Shown here piece by piece: positions 32,046 to 43,279 of a stretch of 64,000 nt of DNA. This stretch comes from Aselliscus stoliczkanus (taxonomy: Eukaryota > Chordata > Mammalia > Chiroptera > Hipposideridae): positions 104,886,709-104,950,708 of the forward strand of contig CM066737.1 of the NCBI GenBank assembly GCA_033961575.1. The letters run 5' to 3'. Under the pieces are notes generated by a model. The model did not search any database and was not told the origin of the DNA. It saw nothing but the letters and a program-made list of their open reading frames with translations. Every line of letters begins with the position of its first letter. The first letter of the stretch is position 1. Position numbers and translations under genes: made by a program.

Positions 32046-32143
32046 AAGGTTGCAAACAGGTGCCTCCAGGGGCAGGGCTGATAAGAAATATAAGAAGCTA
32101 AATGAAATGTAAAACAACAGATGTGGACTGCACTATAATCTGC

Positions 32144-32938
32144 TTTTTTTTTTGCAGCCTTTTAAAAAATTAAGACTATATTTTTAGAGAAGTTTTAGGT
32201 TCACAGCAAAATTGAGGGGACGGTACAAGGTACAAAGACTTCCCAAATGCCCCTAGCTCACCCCCACACATGCACAGCCTCCGCCATGACAGACATTCCC
32301 ACCAGAGTGGGACATTTGTTACAGTCGATGAACCTACACTGACACATCATAATCACCCAGAGTCCCTAGTTCACATTACAACATTCTGGTTCACTCTGGG
32401 TGTTGTACATTCTATGGGTTTGGACAAATGTATAATGACATGTATCCACCATTATGGTATCATTCAGATTAGTTTCACTGCCCTAAACATCCTCTATGTT
32501 CCATCTATTCATGTCCTCCCCAACCCCTGGCAACCACTAATCTTTTCATTGTCTTTTTATTAGCTTTGCCTATTCCAAAATGTCATATACTGTTGTTAGA
32601 ATCATACGGCATGTAGCCTTTTCATATTGGCTCATTTCACTTAATAACACACATTTAAGGTTTCTCCATGTCTTTTGATGGCATGATAACTCATTTGTTT
32701 TTAGCACTGAATAATATTCCATTGTCTGGATGTACCACCATTTATTTATCCACTCAATAGCAACTGAAGGACATCTTGGTTGCTTCGCAGTTTTGACAAT
32801 TATGAATAAAATTGCCATAAACATTTGTGTTCAGGTTTTTGTGTGGACATAAGTTTTCAACGCCTTTGGGTGATTTCTAGATTGTGCGGTAAGAGTATGT
32901 TTAGTTTTGCAAGAAACTATCAAACTGTCTTCCAGCTT
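32144..32938 (-). mobile_element. Old L1 3' end, antisense
   Basis: A T-tract at the left is the tail of an inverted L1. The sequence reads in reverse through the 3' UTR (GTTTTAGGTTCACAGCAAAAT in two pieces) into the ORF2 C-terminus. On the minus strand 32570-32824 translates with phrases MEYYSVLK and LSEMSQYEK, the usual L1 ORF2 terminal text. It is heavily mutated, so this is an L1M-age element rather than a recent one. Confidence 0.85.
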
Positions 32939-32995
32939 TCCAATAAAACTTTATTTACAAAAACAGGCATGCAGGCTGTTGCCAGCCCCTAAACA
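32939..32995 (+). mobile_element. MER20-like fragment
   Basis: CCAATAAAACTTTATTTACA, AAAACAGGCATGCAGGCTGT and TGCCAGCCCCT are the last quarter of MER20. The rest is absent next to the antisense L1. Confidence 0.7.
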
Positions 32996-33192
32996 AAACC
33001 AGCAGGTCAACATCTTCATGGCAACCAAAGAAGAAGTCTCCCACATGAATCCACCATCATTGCATTTGGTAAAGATTGAAGAGGACGATGGTATAATCCT
33101 ATAGAGACAGCATAAAAGGAGAGGAGGAACAAATGTCACTTGGAATAAAATCGACATCCTCAAATGTTCTCACAATCACAGGAACACATATA

Positions 33193-33323
33193 CAGAAGGT
33201 GCCAAAAAACTGTATACACATTTTAAGAAAGGAAAAAACTGTATTAAAATTGTAATACTCAATATATACCGATAACAAAAGATGAATACAAGTCATGTAT
33301 ATACATTTTTCTGGCACCTCCGG
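33193..33323 (-). mobile_element. Non-autonomous mariner MITE, 131 bp
   Basis: Intact-looking element with inverted ends (AGGTGCCAAAAAACTGTATA at left; the right end is TTTTTCTGGCACCTCCGG) and TA at each border (33191-33192 and 33324-33325). Reverse-complemented it lines up along its whole length with the 130 bp copy at 52319, including the same internal junction (ATGTATA-CATGACTTGTATTCA). Both are therefore members of one deleted subfamily. Confidence 0.9.
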
Positions 33324-33329
33324 TATGTG

Positions 33330-34315
33330 CTAGGAAATGGTTCCAGGACAATAAGCCAAGAAAGATCGTCTTAATGCTTGAATTCATAGCTACAGCTAGA
33401 GCTTGACTTACATCGGCTGGGACAGCCAGCAGAAGCTGTGTTGGTCCTTATCTATGATACCAAGCCTCACTTTACTAACATATATTTCTTTCGGTGAAAG
33501 CTAAGTAAGTAGAATATCACTGAGGCCTGATGTGGCTGGAACTCCCTGAAGCGACCTTGATAACACTGGGTGCTCCCCAGTTTACTCTGATTCAAGGGCA
33601 GGGAAGGCAAATGGGAACTGCTCTGCACTGGATCAGTTCTGGAACTCACTGGGTGTTTGGGTTTTCCTCTGAAATGGGTCAGGAAAACAGGGTGCTGAGC
33701 CACTTCTGTGCTCATCCCTGGAGAACCACGGGCTTCCCAGCAAGCACTGGGGCAGGGGTAGGTGGTCACTGCACCTTTCTTTAAAGGGAAGAGATGATTT
33801 CCACATCACCTGACTTGGTAAGCCTTCTTTTCCCTTGACAGGGCTGACCCATGGGATGCATTATAGCCAAGACACTCTAAGAGCTAGCTCAATAAGAGAA
33901 GGTTGTGATAATTATTCCGCAGGGGCAGCAGAAACTTGCCTGAGAAGTTAGCTTGGGGAGCCTGAGGGCAGGTTCTAGGAGTGAAAGCTGAAAGAAAGCT
34001 AACAGCTGAAGCTTCTGGGAAGGACGTCCAATAGAAGGTTTAGAATGACAACCAGATAAGGGCAAAACAAGAACAGAGCTTGGAACTTACCCACAAATGG
34101 GCAATCAAGCCAGGACTGGAGCTTAGAAAGTCAGGATTTGGGGGTTTGAGAATGAGCAGGAAAAATCCAAATTGTCTATGAGTTTGCCCCACGAAGCCTA
34201 AGACAGCAGAGGCCCATCAAACACCCCTGAAGTGGAGGCAGTTGCCTGGTTCTCAAAACTTCCATATCCTAAGAGTCATTGGAAGAGACCAAAATGAAGA
34301 TCACTGTCCCTTCTC
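33330..34315. other. Unique sequence, no gene seen
   Basis: No repeat recognised. Overlapping frames of 100 and 84 codons on opposite strands are probably chance. Confidence 0.4.
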
Positions 34316-34319
34316 TTCA

Positions 34320-34419
34320 GGAATCTGATTCAGTGAAAGTGAAAGTGGGGCTTGAGGATTTCCACTTACAAAAACATTCCAGGTGATTCTGAGGTGCTGG
34401 TCCATGAACCATGCTTTTA
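34320..34419 (+). mobile_element. MER5A-like fragment
   Basis: GGAATCTGATTCAGTGAAAG, CATTCCAGGTGATTCTGAGG and TGCTGGTCCATGAACCATGC follow the second half of MER5A. Confidence 0.65.
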
Positions 34420-34504
34420 GGAAGACTGGACATAAAAAGATAAAATTACGTCTTTCCTGCTATCATACCTGCAAGTGCCACAGTGGTGGCTAGGCCACTG
34501 ACCT

Positions 34505-34735
34505 GGACCTTTTCCTGTGTTTAGTATTTTTAATCTTAAAAGCACTCTTGCACCTATGGCTTGCTATAATTTTCCTCCAACAATGTTTTGAGGTAGGAGT
34601 TCTTATAATCACATTACAGGCAAAGAAACAGGTTCACAGTAATTCCTGTATAGTATTAAGTGGCCAAGCTCACTGCACTGAGATACTATATACCCAGATC
34701 TTCTGGGCACAGAGTCAGTGCTTTTGCCCCATTAC
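34505..34735 (-). mobile_element. MIR SINE, antisense
   Basis: TAATCTTAAAAGCACTCTTG, TTTTGAGGTAGGAGTTCTTA, ATTACAGGCAAAGAAACAGG and TTAAGTGGCCAAGCTCACTG follow MIR in reverse, diverged. Confidence 0.65.
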
Positions 34736-34739
34736 ATCA

Positions 34740-35398
34740 GATGACTATGCATAAAATGAAAATTGGTAGAATCTAGAAATCCTGCCCAAATCCCCCAGGT
34801 CTTTGAGGTCCAGAACGACTCGGGATGAGATCAGACTCCGCTCTGTCTCATATTTAGAGTGTATGCAGTATGGTGGGGTGGTAGCACAGCCCCGGGCAGA
34901 CATGGAATCTTTATAGGCAGGGTCAGTGTGGTTTGGGCAGAGAGTAAACGGGATAAGAAGGCCCTACTGAAAAGACCAATGTTTGCCCAGCTGCCGGTCC
35001 AGCTCACAGTCTAGGGACAGAAAAACTAGAGTTAGCAAGATTTCCACCAGCAGGGGAGATTCAAGAAGGACCCGTAGCCAGTCAAGGGGAACTTCAAGCA
35101 ACCTGATGAGATGTGGTCTTTCCAGTGTCCGTCACCTAGACCTGGGTCCTTCAGGTCCAAGTAGGAGGCTTTAGGGTCAGCAGAAGAAGCCAGAACCTCA
35201 TCTTCTGGGTAGACTTTGGTAGAATCGGCCATCTCCAATGGGCCGCTGTTTGGTTTGCCCTCAGAATTAAGGAAGGGATTGATGTTAGTCTTCTAAATTG
35301 TCCCTCTCTTGTGGTTACCATTCAGGGAGAAGGCAGAGGTCCTGGCAAATAAGGTTCCCATAGCCACACATCTTAGAGATACTTCAGTCTAATGTCTT
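34740..35398. other. Unrecognised sequence with one small open frame
   Basis: No repeat identified. On the minus strand a 68-codon frame (35032-35238) contains an ATG in a strong context (GAGATGGCC, about 35230). The frame begins MADSTKVYPEDEVLAS and then becomes uninformative. This could be a decayed retrocopy or chance; I do not recognise a parent gene. Confidence 0.35.
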
Positions 35399-35399
35399 G

Positions 35400-35525
35400 A
35401 TACTCAAAGTGTGGTCCATGGCCCAGCAACATCAGCAACACCGGGGAGCTTGTCAACAATGCAGAATCTTGGGCCCTGCCCCAGTTCTAATGGATTAGAA
35501 TCTGCAGTAACAAGACCCTTCGAAT
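35400..35525 (-). mobile_element. MER5A-like fragment, antisense
   Basis: ACTCAAAGTGTGGTCCATGG, CAGCAACATCAGCAACACCG, ATGCAGAATCTTGGGCCCTG and TTAGAATCTGCAGTAACAAG match MER5A in reverse. Confidence 0.8.
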
Positions 35526-35839
35526 GGCCTATATGCACATGAGATTTGACACTCTAAAGCAGACCAGAATTGGTCCCTAATTTGCATTCAAACTGATACA
35601 CTGGGTAGAATGTGTTAGGATTAGATCAGCCTCCAACATTAGGAGCAAGAGATCAATTTCTATCAATTTTAATTATTTTCCTGGTCATCCCATGCTATTT
35701 ACTTTACTAGGAAGGAAAGATGTACAACAGGCTTAGAAAAAAAAGACAATTAAAAGCTATTTAATTCTAATAAATATCTATATTAATTTATTAATTATTA
35801 ATTTATAACCCTACTCTTCCAAAACAATTTAAAATAGCT

Positions 35840-36335
35840 TAAGAATATGAGTGTGGTAGCAAGCTTTATTTTCCAGAGAACAGCCACAGCAGTATTTCTC
35901 ATCCCTTCCAGAATCTTACTATTCTCCTATTAAAAGATGGAATCTATTTCCCTTTGGGAAGGACTAGGTGACCACACTTAGGAAAGAAGGTGGCAGAAGC
36001 GATGCTTCCTGACTTCCAAGGTGAGGTCGTAAAAGGCAATAATAGCTTTCACATTTTCCTCTTATCTTGGGATACGCACCCTTCCTTGGTCCTCAGCCAC
36101 CACATGGGCCACAGGGAGAGGCAACATAACCATAGTCGCAGCTGTTTTTGTCTTTCTATCTAACAGCCAGCGTTAACTTCCATACATAGGAATGAGCAAA
36201 CCTGCAGGGGATTCCAGCTGACCTGCCAAGCCCTGCCCAAAGGGCATATCTGTGAGCATAATCAATCTGGCTGTGGTTTTAAGCCACTGAGTTTGGGGAT
36301 GGTTTGGTACACAGAACCAGGTAACTGTAACACTA
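35840..36335 (+). mobile_element. Old MLT1-type MaLR LTR, plus orientation
   Basis: GGAATCTATTTCCCTTTGGG, CCTGACTTCCAAGGTGAGGT, ACCTGCCAAGCCCTGCCCAA and TTTTAAGCCACTGAGTTTGG, then TTTGGTACACAGAACCAGGT, follow the oldest MLT1 LTRs, whose 3' part has the 'taagccactgagttttggggt' phrase. Solo LTR, left boundary approximate. Confidence 0.7.
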
Positions 36336-36513
36336 TTATAAACTCATACCACAGTTGTAAGAATTAGGTGAAAGGCAAATGAGATTAGAAAAATAAGTTA
36401 AGAATAAGAAGAGTTTCAGAGGGAACCAAAGCTCTATTAGGTTCTGAAATATGAGTGTTTTGTGATTGTTGTTTTTGCCTAAGCTTTCTGGCAAAAAGGA
36501 ATGTAGTTTAAGG

Positions 36514-36672
36514 CTGTGCTGCTCAAATTTTCATGTGCACTCAAATCACCTGGGAGCCTTGTTAAAATGCAGATTCTGATTCAACATGTGGACCCCAAGA
36601 TTCTCTATGTTTAACAAACTCCCAGGTGATGTCAAAACAGCATGCTGTTCATGGGACCACACTTTGAACAGT
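36514..36672 (+). mobile_element. MER5A-like hAT-Charlie MITE
   Basis: GCTGCTCAAATTTTCATGTG, CAAATCACCTGGGAGCCTTG, AATGCAGATTCTGATTCAAC, CAAACTCCCAGGTGATGTCA and GGGACCACACTTTGAACAG run the full length of MER5A. Confidence 0.88.
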
Positions 36673-37081
36673 AAATATGGAAATCATCTTGGACATCTTT
36701 TCTGCATTGAATAAAAAATGAATTTCATAAGGCTTTTCTTAGACAGGCCCTTTGTTATAGAATAAAATACATAAGGAGGGAGAAGGAAATTCACTAAATG
36801 ATCTATGCTGGTTCCAAGCAATGAAGGTCAAGTACAAAGCTTGCTAACAGATTGGCTCAGTCCAAGGTAAATTTTAGAATATCTGAGGATGGACTTCATT
36901 TCCTTTTAAGCAATCCTCCAACAATACTATTTCTTGTCAATGTGCTTTTGATAAGGTTTGCAGAGCAGATTGTTCAAGATTAATGTCCCTGACATAGACA
37001 CAGAGCCAAGTGAGGGATGATCCAAGTAAGTTTCTGATACTAAGTAAGGGATGATCCATATGTCTCAACCATCGAAAAAAG
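36673..37081. other. Unique sequence, no gene seen
   Basis: No repeat or exon recognised. A short phrase about 'AAGTAAGGGATGATCCA' occurs twice (near 37011 and 37043). Confidence 0.4.
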
Positions 37082-37090
37082 GGTAGAGTT

Positions 37091-37480
37091 GGGCTGGCTG
37101 AGTGGCACATTGGTTAGGAGTTGGCTTGGGATGCTAGCTCTGAGCAGCAGGGCCCTGGTTCAGGTCCCACGTTAGGGCCAGTGACGCTGCACCCGCTGTA
37201 GCTGAGATGGTGAACAACAGCTCAACCTGGAGCTAGGCTGCCATGGGTCGCCGGCCACTGTGTGGACTGAAGTGAGGCTGGCCAGCAGAGGGCATGAGCT
37301 TTCATGAGCCACGGTGAGCGACCGTCCAATGGCCAGTGGGCAACTGCCTCACCAGGAAGAGCGCAATGATGATACCAACATGGACCAGTGAGGCGACGTC
37401 CTCCACAACTAGACTGAAGAACAAAAGGACAGCAACTTGTCTGTTTCCCTTCCCAATTCCCCAATAAAATCTTTTTTAAA
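37091..37480 (+). mobile_element. Bat tRNA-derived SINE, long form
   Basis: Head GGGCTGGCTGAGTGGCACAT, CTGGTTCAGGTCCCACGTTA (B box), GAAGAGCGCAATGATGATAC, CCACAACTAGACTGAAGAAC and CCAATAAAATC before the A-tail. A short target-site duplication, GGTAGAGTT, lies at 37082-37090 and 37485-37493, extended by A-rich sequence. It is more diverged than the copy at 9368, so probably older. Confidence 0.92.
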
Positions 37481-37493
37481 AAAAGGTAGAGTT

Positions 37494-38880
37494 TAGGTCA
37501 CTTTAGAAAATTTAAAATGCTAACTCAAGACAGATGTTTGGGGGTATCCCAGTCAGGACCCCCTCTCGTTTCGAGAGCTGTAACTTTCTGCTGTAATAAA
37601 ACTATCCTCTGCTATAAACTTTAAAAAAAAAAAGAGAGGTGTTTGGATGGATGTCCACACAATCATCACTTTGGGAAGACAAATCAAGAACATGTCTGTG
37701 GAAAGGATCAATATCTTCCTTAGAAAATGGTTCTGAACTAGTCTAACCTACAGATCAATGGACGGCCAAACTCTCAAATATGGGCCAGTTAGTGCTCAGG
37801 AGAATCTCACAAAATAACTGTTATCTGCTCTGTTTAGGGACATTTTATACTGAGCTTGACCTTTAAAGTTATAAAAATATAGGTTTTGCATGAGCAGTGA
37901 GTATAATTTAGCCCTTTGTATTTCCATTCAGAGAGGCAAAGGCTGAGAAATGACCAAAAGAAGCTACAAATGATCGAATGTTTTTCTTCACACATTTCTC
38001 TCAGAGTGTTAGGGTTATAACAGCTGTTGATTATAGACAGAAATTCCTAAAGCCTGCCTGTTCCTCATGGAGAATATTGAATTGAGAAACCCAGGTTTCC
38101 AATCCAAAGGAGGAAACAGGCAGAGAATGAAAAAGGTTACCCAATGAATGAGGTTTGATCCATAATTTAGGAGAAAAGAGAATTTCACTTCCTAAAACCA
38201 GAATGGACTGTGGTCTGGGTCCAACCAGATGGCAATGTACCCGAACGTAGAGTGGGTACAGCACTCTGTGATGGAACTTATGTGAAAGAAATTCTAAACC
38301 CACACCTAGTTTATAGATAATTCAAAACCCGACAAGGATAGGGGGAGACCAGTGGGGTAAAGAAAGTGGAGAGAGAGGAAACCATCAGAAGGAAGCAGAC
38401 AGACCATGACCAACTTTGTACAGATAGAATTGGTTTCTTAAAATTAAAAGGATTTTGATCACTTGTTATTTTGAACTCAGTGCTTTAGACAACCTTGCGA
38501 ATTCTTTAGCATAATGAAATGATGGTGTTTATTATTTATAATGAGAACGTGCCCATGTTTGGCAATTAAAGAAAACTATAGTTTATAAGTTTAATCTAAG
38601 GATCAAAGTGATGCCTAAAGGAATGGGCAGCTTCACCAAATAGTTAGATAACCATTTCTGGAAGAATTCAAGACTGGATGGACATTTACTAGAGAGAAGA
38701 TTCTTGCATTGGGGAGGCATATGAGCTCCATGACTTTCAAGGTACTGTTAGAATCTAAGTGTCAGAATTCTCTGACATCTTCAGTCTGCCATTTGGCATC
38801 TATTTATATCCCCAGAGAAGAATTTTATACTGAGGCAAATGTATTAGATGGAGCTCTCTGTAGTTAAGAAGCTTTGAGCA
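37494..38880. other. Unique sequence, no gene seen
   Basis: No repeat recognised with confidence. CCCTCTCGTTTCGAGAGCTG followed by TGCTGTAATAAAACTATCCT near 37560-37600 looks like the end of an LTR or other repeat, but I could not place it. No gene-like frame. Confidence 0.4.
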
Positions 38881-39005
38881 GAAAAGGCCCCAAAGATCAT
38901 TTTGTCCATCTTTGTCATTTTACAGTTGAGAAGATCAGGTCCAGTTTTATTCATGATTACAGTAGTGGCAAAGCTGAGATTAAGAGTTTACATTTCAGTG
39001 TTTCT
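38880..39005 (-). mobile_element. MIR-family fragment, antisense, tentative
   Basis: ATTTTGTCCATCTTTGTCAT and TTTACAGTTGAGAAGATCAG resemble the conserved antisense MIR/MIR3 phrase ('ccattttacagatgaggaaac'). Confidence 0.5.
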
Positions 39006-39149
39006 GGTCCATGTGTGTGTGTGGTTTTAGGCAATAAACATATCTAACTAACATTATATTTCCCACATCATAGTCACTCCTTGCAAATCTAAACTTTATT
39101 GCTGAGCTTTGATTAAGTGTGGTTCTATTGAAACCCTAGCAAGAGACAC

Positions 39150-39445
39150 TTAACTGTAATTAGGAAAAATTTCAAAGACACACAAAAGTAGAGAGAATTG
39201 AACTTTCATGTACCCTTCACCAGATTCAACAATTATCAAATTTGGCCACACTTGCTTCATAGATCTCTTTTTCTCTTTGCTAAAGTATTTTAAACAAGTC
39301 CCAAATGTTATATTACCTCTAAATATTTCCAAATGCATCTCTAAAACAATACAGACATTTTCTTATATATAACCACAGAACCATTCATGCTGAAGAAAAT
39401 TAACACCCAATACAAAAGCTGTCTGCAATCAAATTTCCCCGTTGT
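39150..39445. mobile_element. Old L1-like 3' fragment, tentative
   Basis: TAGAGAGAATTGAACTTTCA, TGTACCCTTCACCAGATTCA, ACAATTATCAAATTTGGCCA and CAATCAAATTTCCCCGTTGT resemble the 3' region of old L1M elements. No open frame remains. Confidence 0.5.
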
Positions 39446-41079
39446 GTTAAAAATTTCAATCTCTCTCTCTAACCCCAAAAAATAAAAGCCAAACAAATAA
39501 AAGGCAATTATTAACTCTAGAAATAACCATTAAAGAAAGGAGATGCAATCATATCTATGAATAATATTTACATAGTCATAACAATATTAATACTGAATAT
39601 TGATGAATAAAAAATTATCATGTGATTATATTGGGGGGGGGGGGGAAGTAGAGAATTTCCGTATTAAGAAAAGAACAGATAACACCTAAAACTGAATAAT
39701 TAAGAAACAGCAGAATAACCAGGGTTTTGTTTCTGTTTTGTTATTCTTGTTTTGTTTGTAATGTGGAATTAAATACCAGAAGAAACAGCTGAAAGATTTG
39801 AACATGGCTGCCTCTGGGAAGACAGATTCTGTAGGATGAGTGAAGATAGAGGAGCGATGTTTTTAATCAACTATTCATGTGTAGCTTTGTGCATATGTAA
39901 CTTTGATAAAACTGAAAAGTAAAATACTTTTTTAATTTGAAAAGAAATTAATGCATCAGTGACATTTCTTCCCAGTGGTTATTCAGCAAAATCAAAAACA
40001 GATGGAAAAGAAAAGAACATAGGTAGGACAAATGAAATGGAATTTTTATAAATGTCAAGCATCGGAATTTAAAGTATCGGGAAACAAAAGACGGTGGCTT
40101 CTTTTGTTAGTATTTCATTCATTTTACTCCCCAAAAATATAGTGTATATTAATTCCTTAATGATTCATTGACATTTGATTAAGTCTCAGGCACGACGCTA
40201 GGTTCTAAGTGATACAAAGCCATAAGAAATCCAGTCTAGTGGAGGCGAGAGACATATAGATCAATGATTGCATTAAAGATTTATGAGTGCCATAGTACAA
40301 ACATGAACCAAGCTTTGCTGACACAGAGACACAAAATATTAGTTCTGCTGGGGCAGGAGTGGGTGGAGGACGGGTTAAGAAAATCTTCAGAAAATGACAT
40401 TTGAAGCTGAATTTTGTTTTACCAAACTCCCTTTGCCTTCTAATGCTCCCTGCTAATGTCCTGGAAATAACAAAATGGTTTTGTTTGTTTGTTTTACTTT
40501 TTTCTGGGTTTCTTTTTCTCTTACATTTTTTCCATTTAGAAAAATAAAAATGTATGAATTTTTAAAGCATACTTCCAAACGGAGTAATGATAGCTAGTTT
40601 AGGGAAAGATTTACTTCTCCACTCTGACTTGGAAATCTATTATTTACCCACAAGGAATTATTAAAATTATAGCAATACAAAAGAAGAGTGACATTTGAGA
40701 TTAAATAAAACACTTTCATTTTACATATTAGACATCCGGACTCAAGTGACAAATAGAAAGATATTACATTGTTTATAGCTTTTGGGAAGAGAGCCAATTT
40801 GATTTGTTAGCTTAGCCATAACAATACAGAAAAGTTATGTTAATTCTTCTAAGGTTTAGCATTGCTAGAATTTACTGGTAAATTTAACTTTCTGAGGAAG
40901 AAATACATTTTCCTGGTACAAACACAAGAATGTATAGTTGTTTTGTGGTGGAAAGTTCCCTGACATTTCTGTCTGCCATCTCTCACCCGGTTCCCACACA
41001 CTGCCACCTCTAGGTAAACACTGTTCTTTGTTTTGCATGCATTTTTTTCCCCCACAATTTCAACCAAGCAAATATGAAT
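39446..41079. other. Unique AT-rich sequence, no gene seen
   Basis: AT-rich, with a 13-base G run at 39633-39645. No repeat family or exon recognised. Confidence 0.45.
39633..39645 (+). repeat. Poly(G) run
   Basis: Thirteen consecutive G in AT-rich surroundings. Confidence 0.95.
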
Positions 41080-41450
41080 GTTGATCCTTATTTCTCCTTT
41101 AACTAGAAATACTTCTCCACCTTATGTACTTTGGATACAGCCATTTGACCTGCTTTGGCCAATGCAATGAGCAAGTAATACACAATACATGTCTCAGCTG
41201 AAGCTTTAGTGCACTTCCGTGGTTCAGTTCTTTTCCCTATGCCTCTGTCCTTCTCAGGAGAACAAAATTTCCCAGGTGGTATCTGCTTTTAAGCCAGAGT
41301 CCTGGATTTCAAAAACACATGGAGTCAAGCCCAGCAGAGCTGACAAAGCAACAGCCCTAATGTAACTTAGACCCAGAAAAGTGCTGCTATAAGCCACTGA
41401 GATTTGGGGGGTGTTTGTGGCTATAGTAATAGCTCACTAATGCAAATACC
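41080..41450 (+). mobile_element. Old MLT1-type MaLR LTR, plus orientation
   Basis: TTGACCTGCTTTGGCCAATG, AGCAAGTAATACACAATACA, TGACAAAGCAACAGCCCTAA and CTATAAGCCACTGAGATTTG follow old MLT1 LTRs, ending in text equivalent to 'gtttgttacngcagca'. Confidence 0.65.
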
Positions 41451-41649
41451 CATGTTTTTGGAAGTTGGATAACAAATTGTGGAGTGGTAACAGGAGAAAG
41501 CAAATGTCTCCCAGATCTATATATACAAATATCTAGAGATACTTGTCAATATATACTAAATCTATAGATACTAGTATCTGGAGATCCACCAACATGAAAT
41601 CTAACAAAAATGATGGAAGCAAGGAAGGAAGGAAGGCAAAAAAAATGGC

Positions 41650-42190
41650 ATGCTAGTCACATTTTGCTGTGCAATAAATCACCCAAGTATGTAGTGGCAT
41701 GAGAGAATTATTATGTCATTGGGAATTCACAAAGGACACACAGGAAGGATGACTTTCTCCTCCATGACATCTGAAGTCTTAGCTGGGATGACTGGGAGTA
41801 ACTTGAATGGCTGGAGGCTGAAATAGTGGGAGCTAGAGGGTCTATTTCCAAGGCAGTCCCTTCATTCGCTTTTCTGGCACCTGCTTTGGAATGGTTGAAG
41901 GAGTAGACTGGACTGTCTACTGCTGCATCTACATGTATTCTTCCAGCAGTGGTCTCAGGGTGGTTGAACTTATTACATGGTAGCTCAGGACTCTTAGTGC
42001 AAGTGTTACTAGCGAATGAGGCTGAGCTTCAAGGCTTTTTATGATCTAACCTGAGGATCCACACAGCATCACTTTGCCATCCTCTGTTGTTTGAAGTCTC
42101 TCATAAACCTACCCAGATTTAAGGGGAGGGGACATAGATGCCATTATTGATGGGAACAGCGTCAAAGAACTTGCAGTCATGTTGTAAAAC
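41650..42190 (-). mobile_element. MLT1-like MaLR LTR, antisense
   Basis: CATGCTAGTCACATTTTGCT, CAATAAATCACCCAAGTATG, GACTCTTAGTGCAAGTGTTA and GGGGAGGGGACATAGATGCC fit the same class of antisense old LTR as 5655-6140. Strongly diverged. Confidence 0.55.
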
Positions 42191-43035
42191 CACTATGTAC
42201 AGGATCGGGGAATCAGGAGAGCTCAAACAAAGGAGCAGGAGGAGGAAATCCTAGGAGTATAGTCACACAGCAAGTCTAGAAAGCAACCAGTTCAAATGGA
42301 AGCAGGAAGACAAAAGATTCTAGGAAGGATATCACTAAGGGAGTAAAAACAAATGCTAAACAAATAAATAAATCGGATGTATTGGATTTTTTGGCCAAAT
42401 ATTTGTTGACATGTATGGGAAAAATTAGCAACAGCTGCATAAAAACTAAGCAAATGAAAAATGATGTGATTTTGACTACAGAGAGAAAAATGCATAATTA
42501 TTATACACTACTTGATTCAGCAATGGATTTTATATATACATAATTTACATATATATATAATTTATATATACATATATACATAAGTACCAATGTAACCAAA
42601 AATTGTGATACTGCTATGGGGAGAACCAGAACAGATATAATGAGGGATACGATCTAATTTTTAGACATATTACACTGATTTTCAGTTATAGTGGATAAGG
42701 ATTAAGCATTTGGTGAAAAGTAGACACGGGAGAAGAAATTGCCAAAAGAGTTGCATACAGGTGCCTGTGGGGAATGGGACTGAAGATGGGGAAGGGTGGG
42801 GCAAGGAACTCTTGTTCTTCTCATAAGTTTTACAGTATTATTTGATTTTAAAGTATGTTCACGTGATTTTTTATTATGCTAACTCTGAGCTATTTCAGTT
42901 AAATAAACAAAAATATAGAGAGATATGCCTGATCAACATACACAGGAAAAAACAACCACAACCATCCTTAGTTGATTCATGCATAAAATTTAATGCGGTC
43001 CTTCACAGCCAACTTCCCATGTACGTTATACGGAA
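42191..43035. other. AT-rich sequence with an (AT)/(ATAC) simple stretch
   Basis: 42528-42590 is made of TATATA and TACATA units. The rest is AT-rich unique DNA without a gene-like frame. Confidence 0.5.
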
Positions 43036-43039
43036 ACCA

Positions 43040-43270
43040 TTTCATATCCTAGGCTTTCCTTGAACACATCCTAGTTCTTCGCAGTTGTGTCCCTGTGCAT
43101 ATGCTGTTCCCTCTGCAGGGAACTCTCTCACCAAGTCCCCTTCTGGCAAATCCTACTTATCCGCTATGTAGCCCAAATGTTTCCACTGACTCCCCTGCCA
43201 AGCCATAGAAACATCATTTCTTGTTCTATTGTCCTATATGATGTAGTGCACACTCACTAGAGAATATTTC
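43040..43270 (+). mobile_element. L2-like LINE 3' fragment
   Basis: TGAACACATCCTAGTTCTTC, CATATGCTGTTCCCTCTGCA, TAGCCCAAATGTTTCCACTG and CTATTGTCCTATATGATGTA correspond in order to the L2 3' region ('gctgttccctctgcctggaa'). Confidence 0.75.
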
Positions 43271-43279
43271 ACCTCATTT

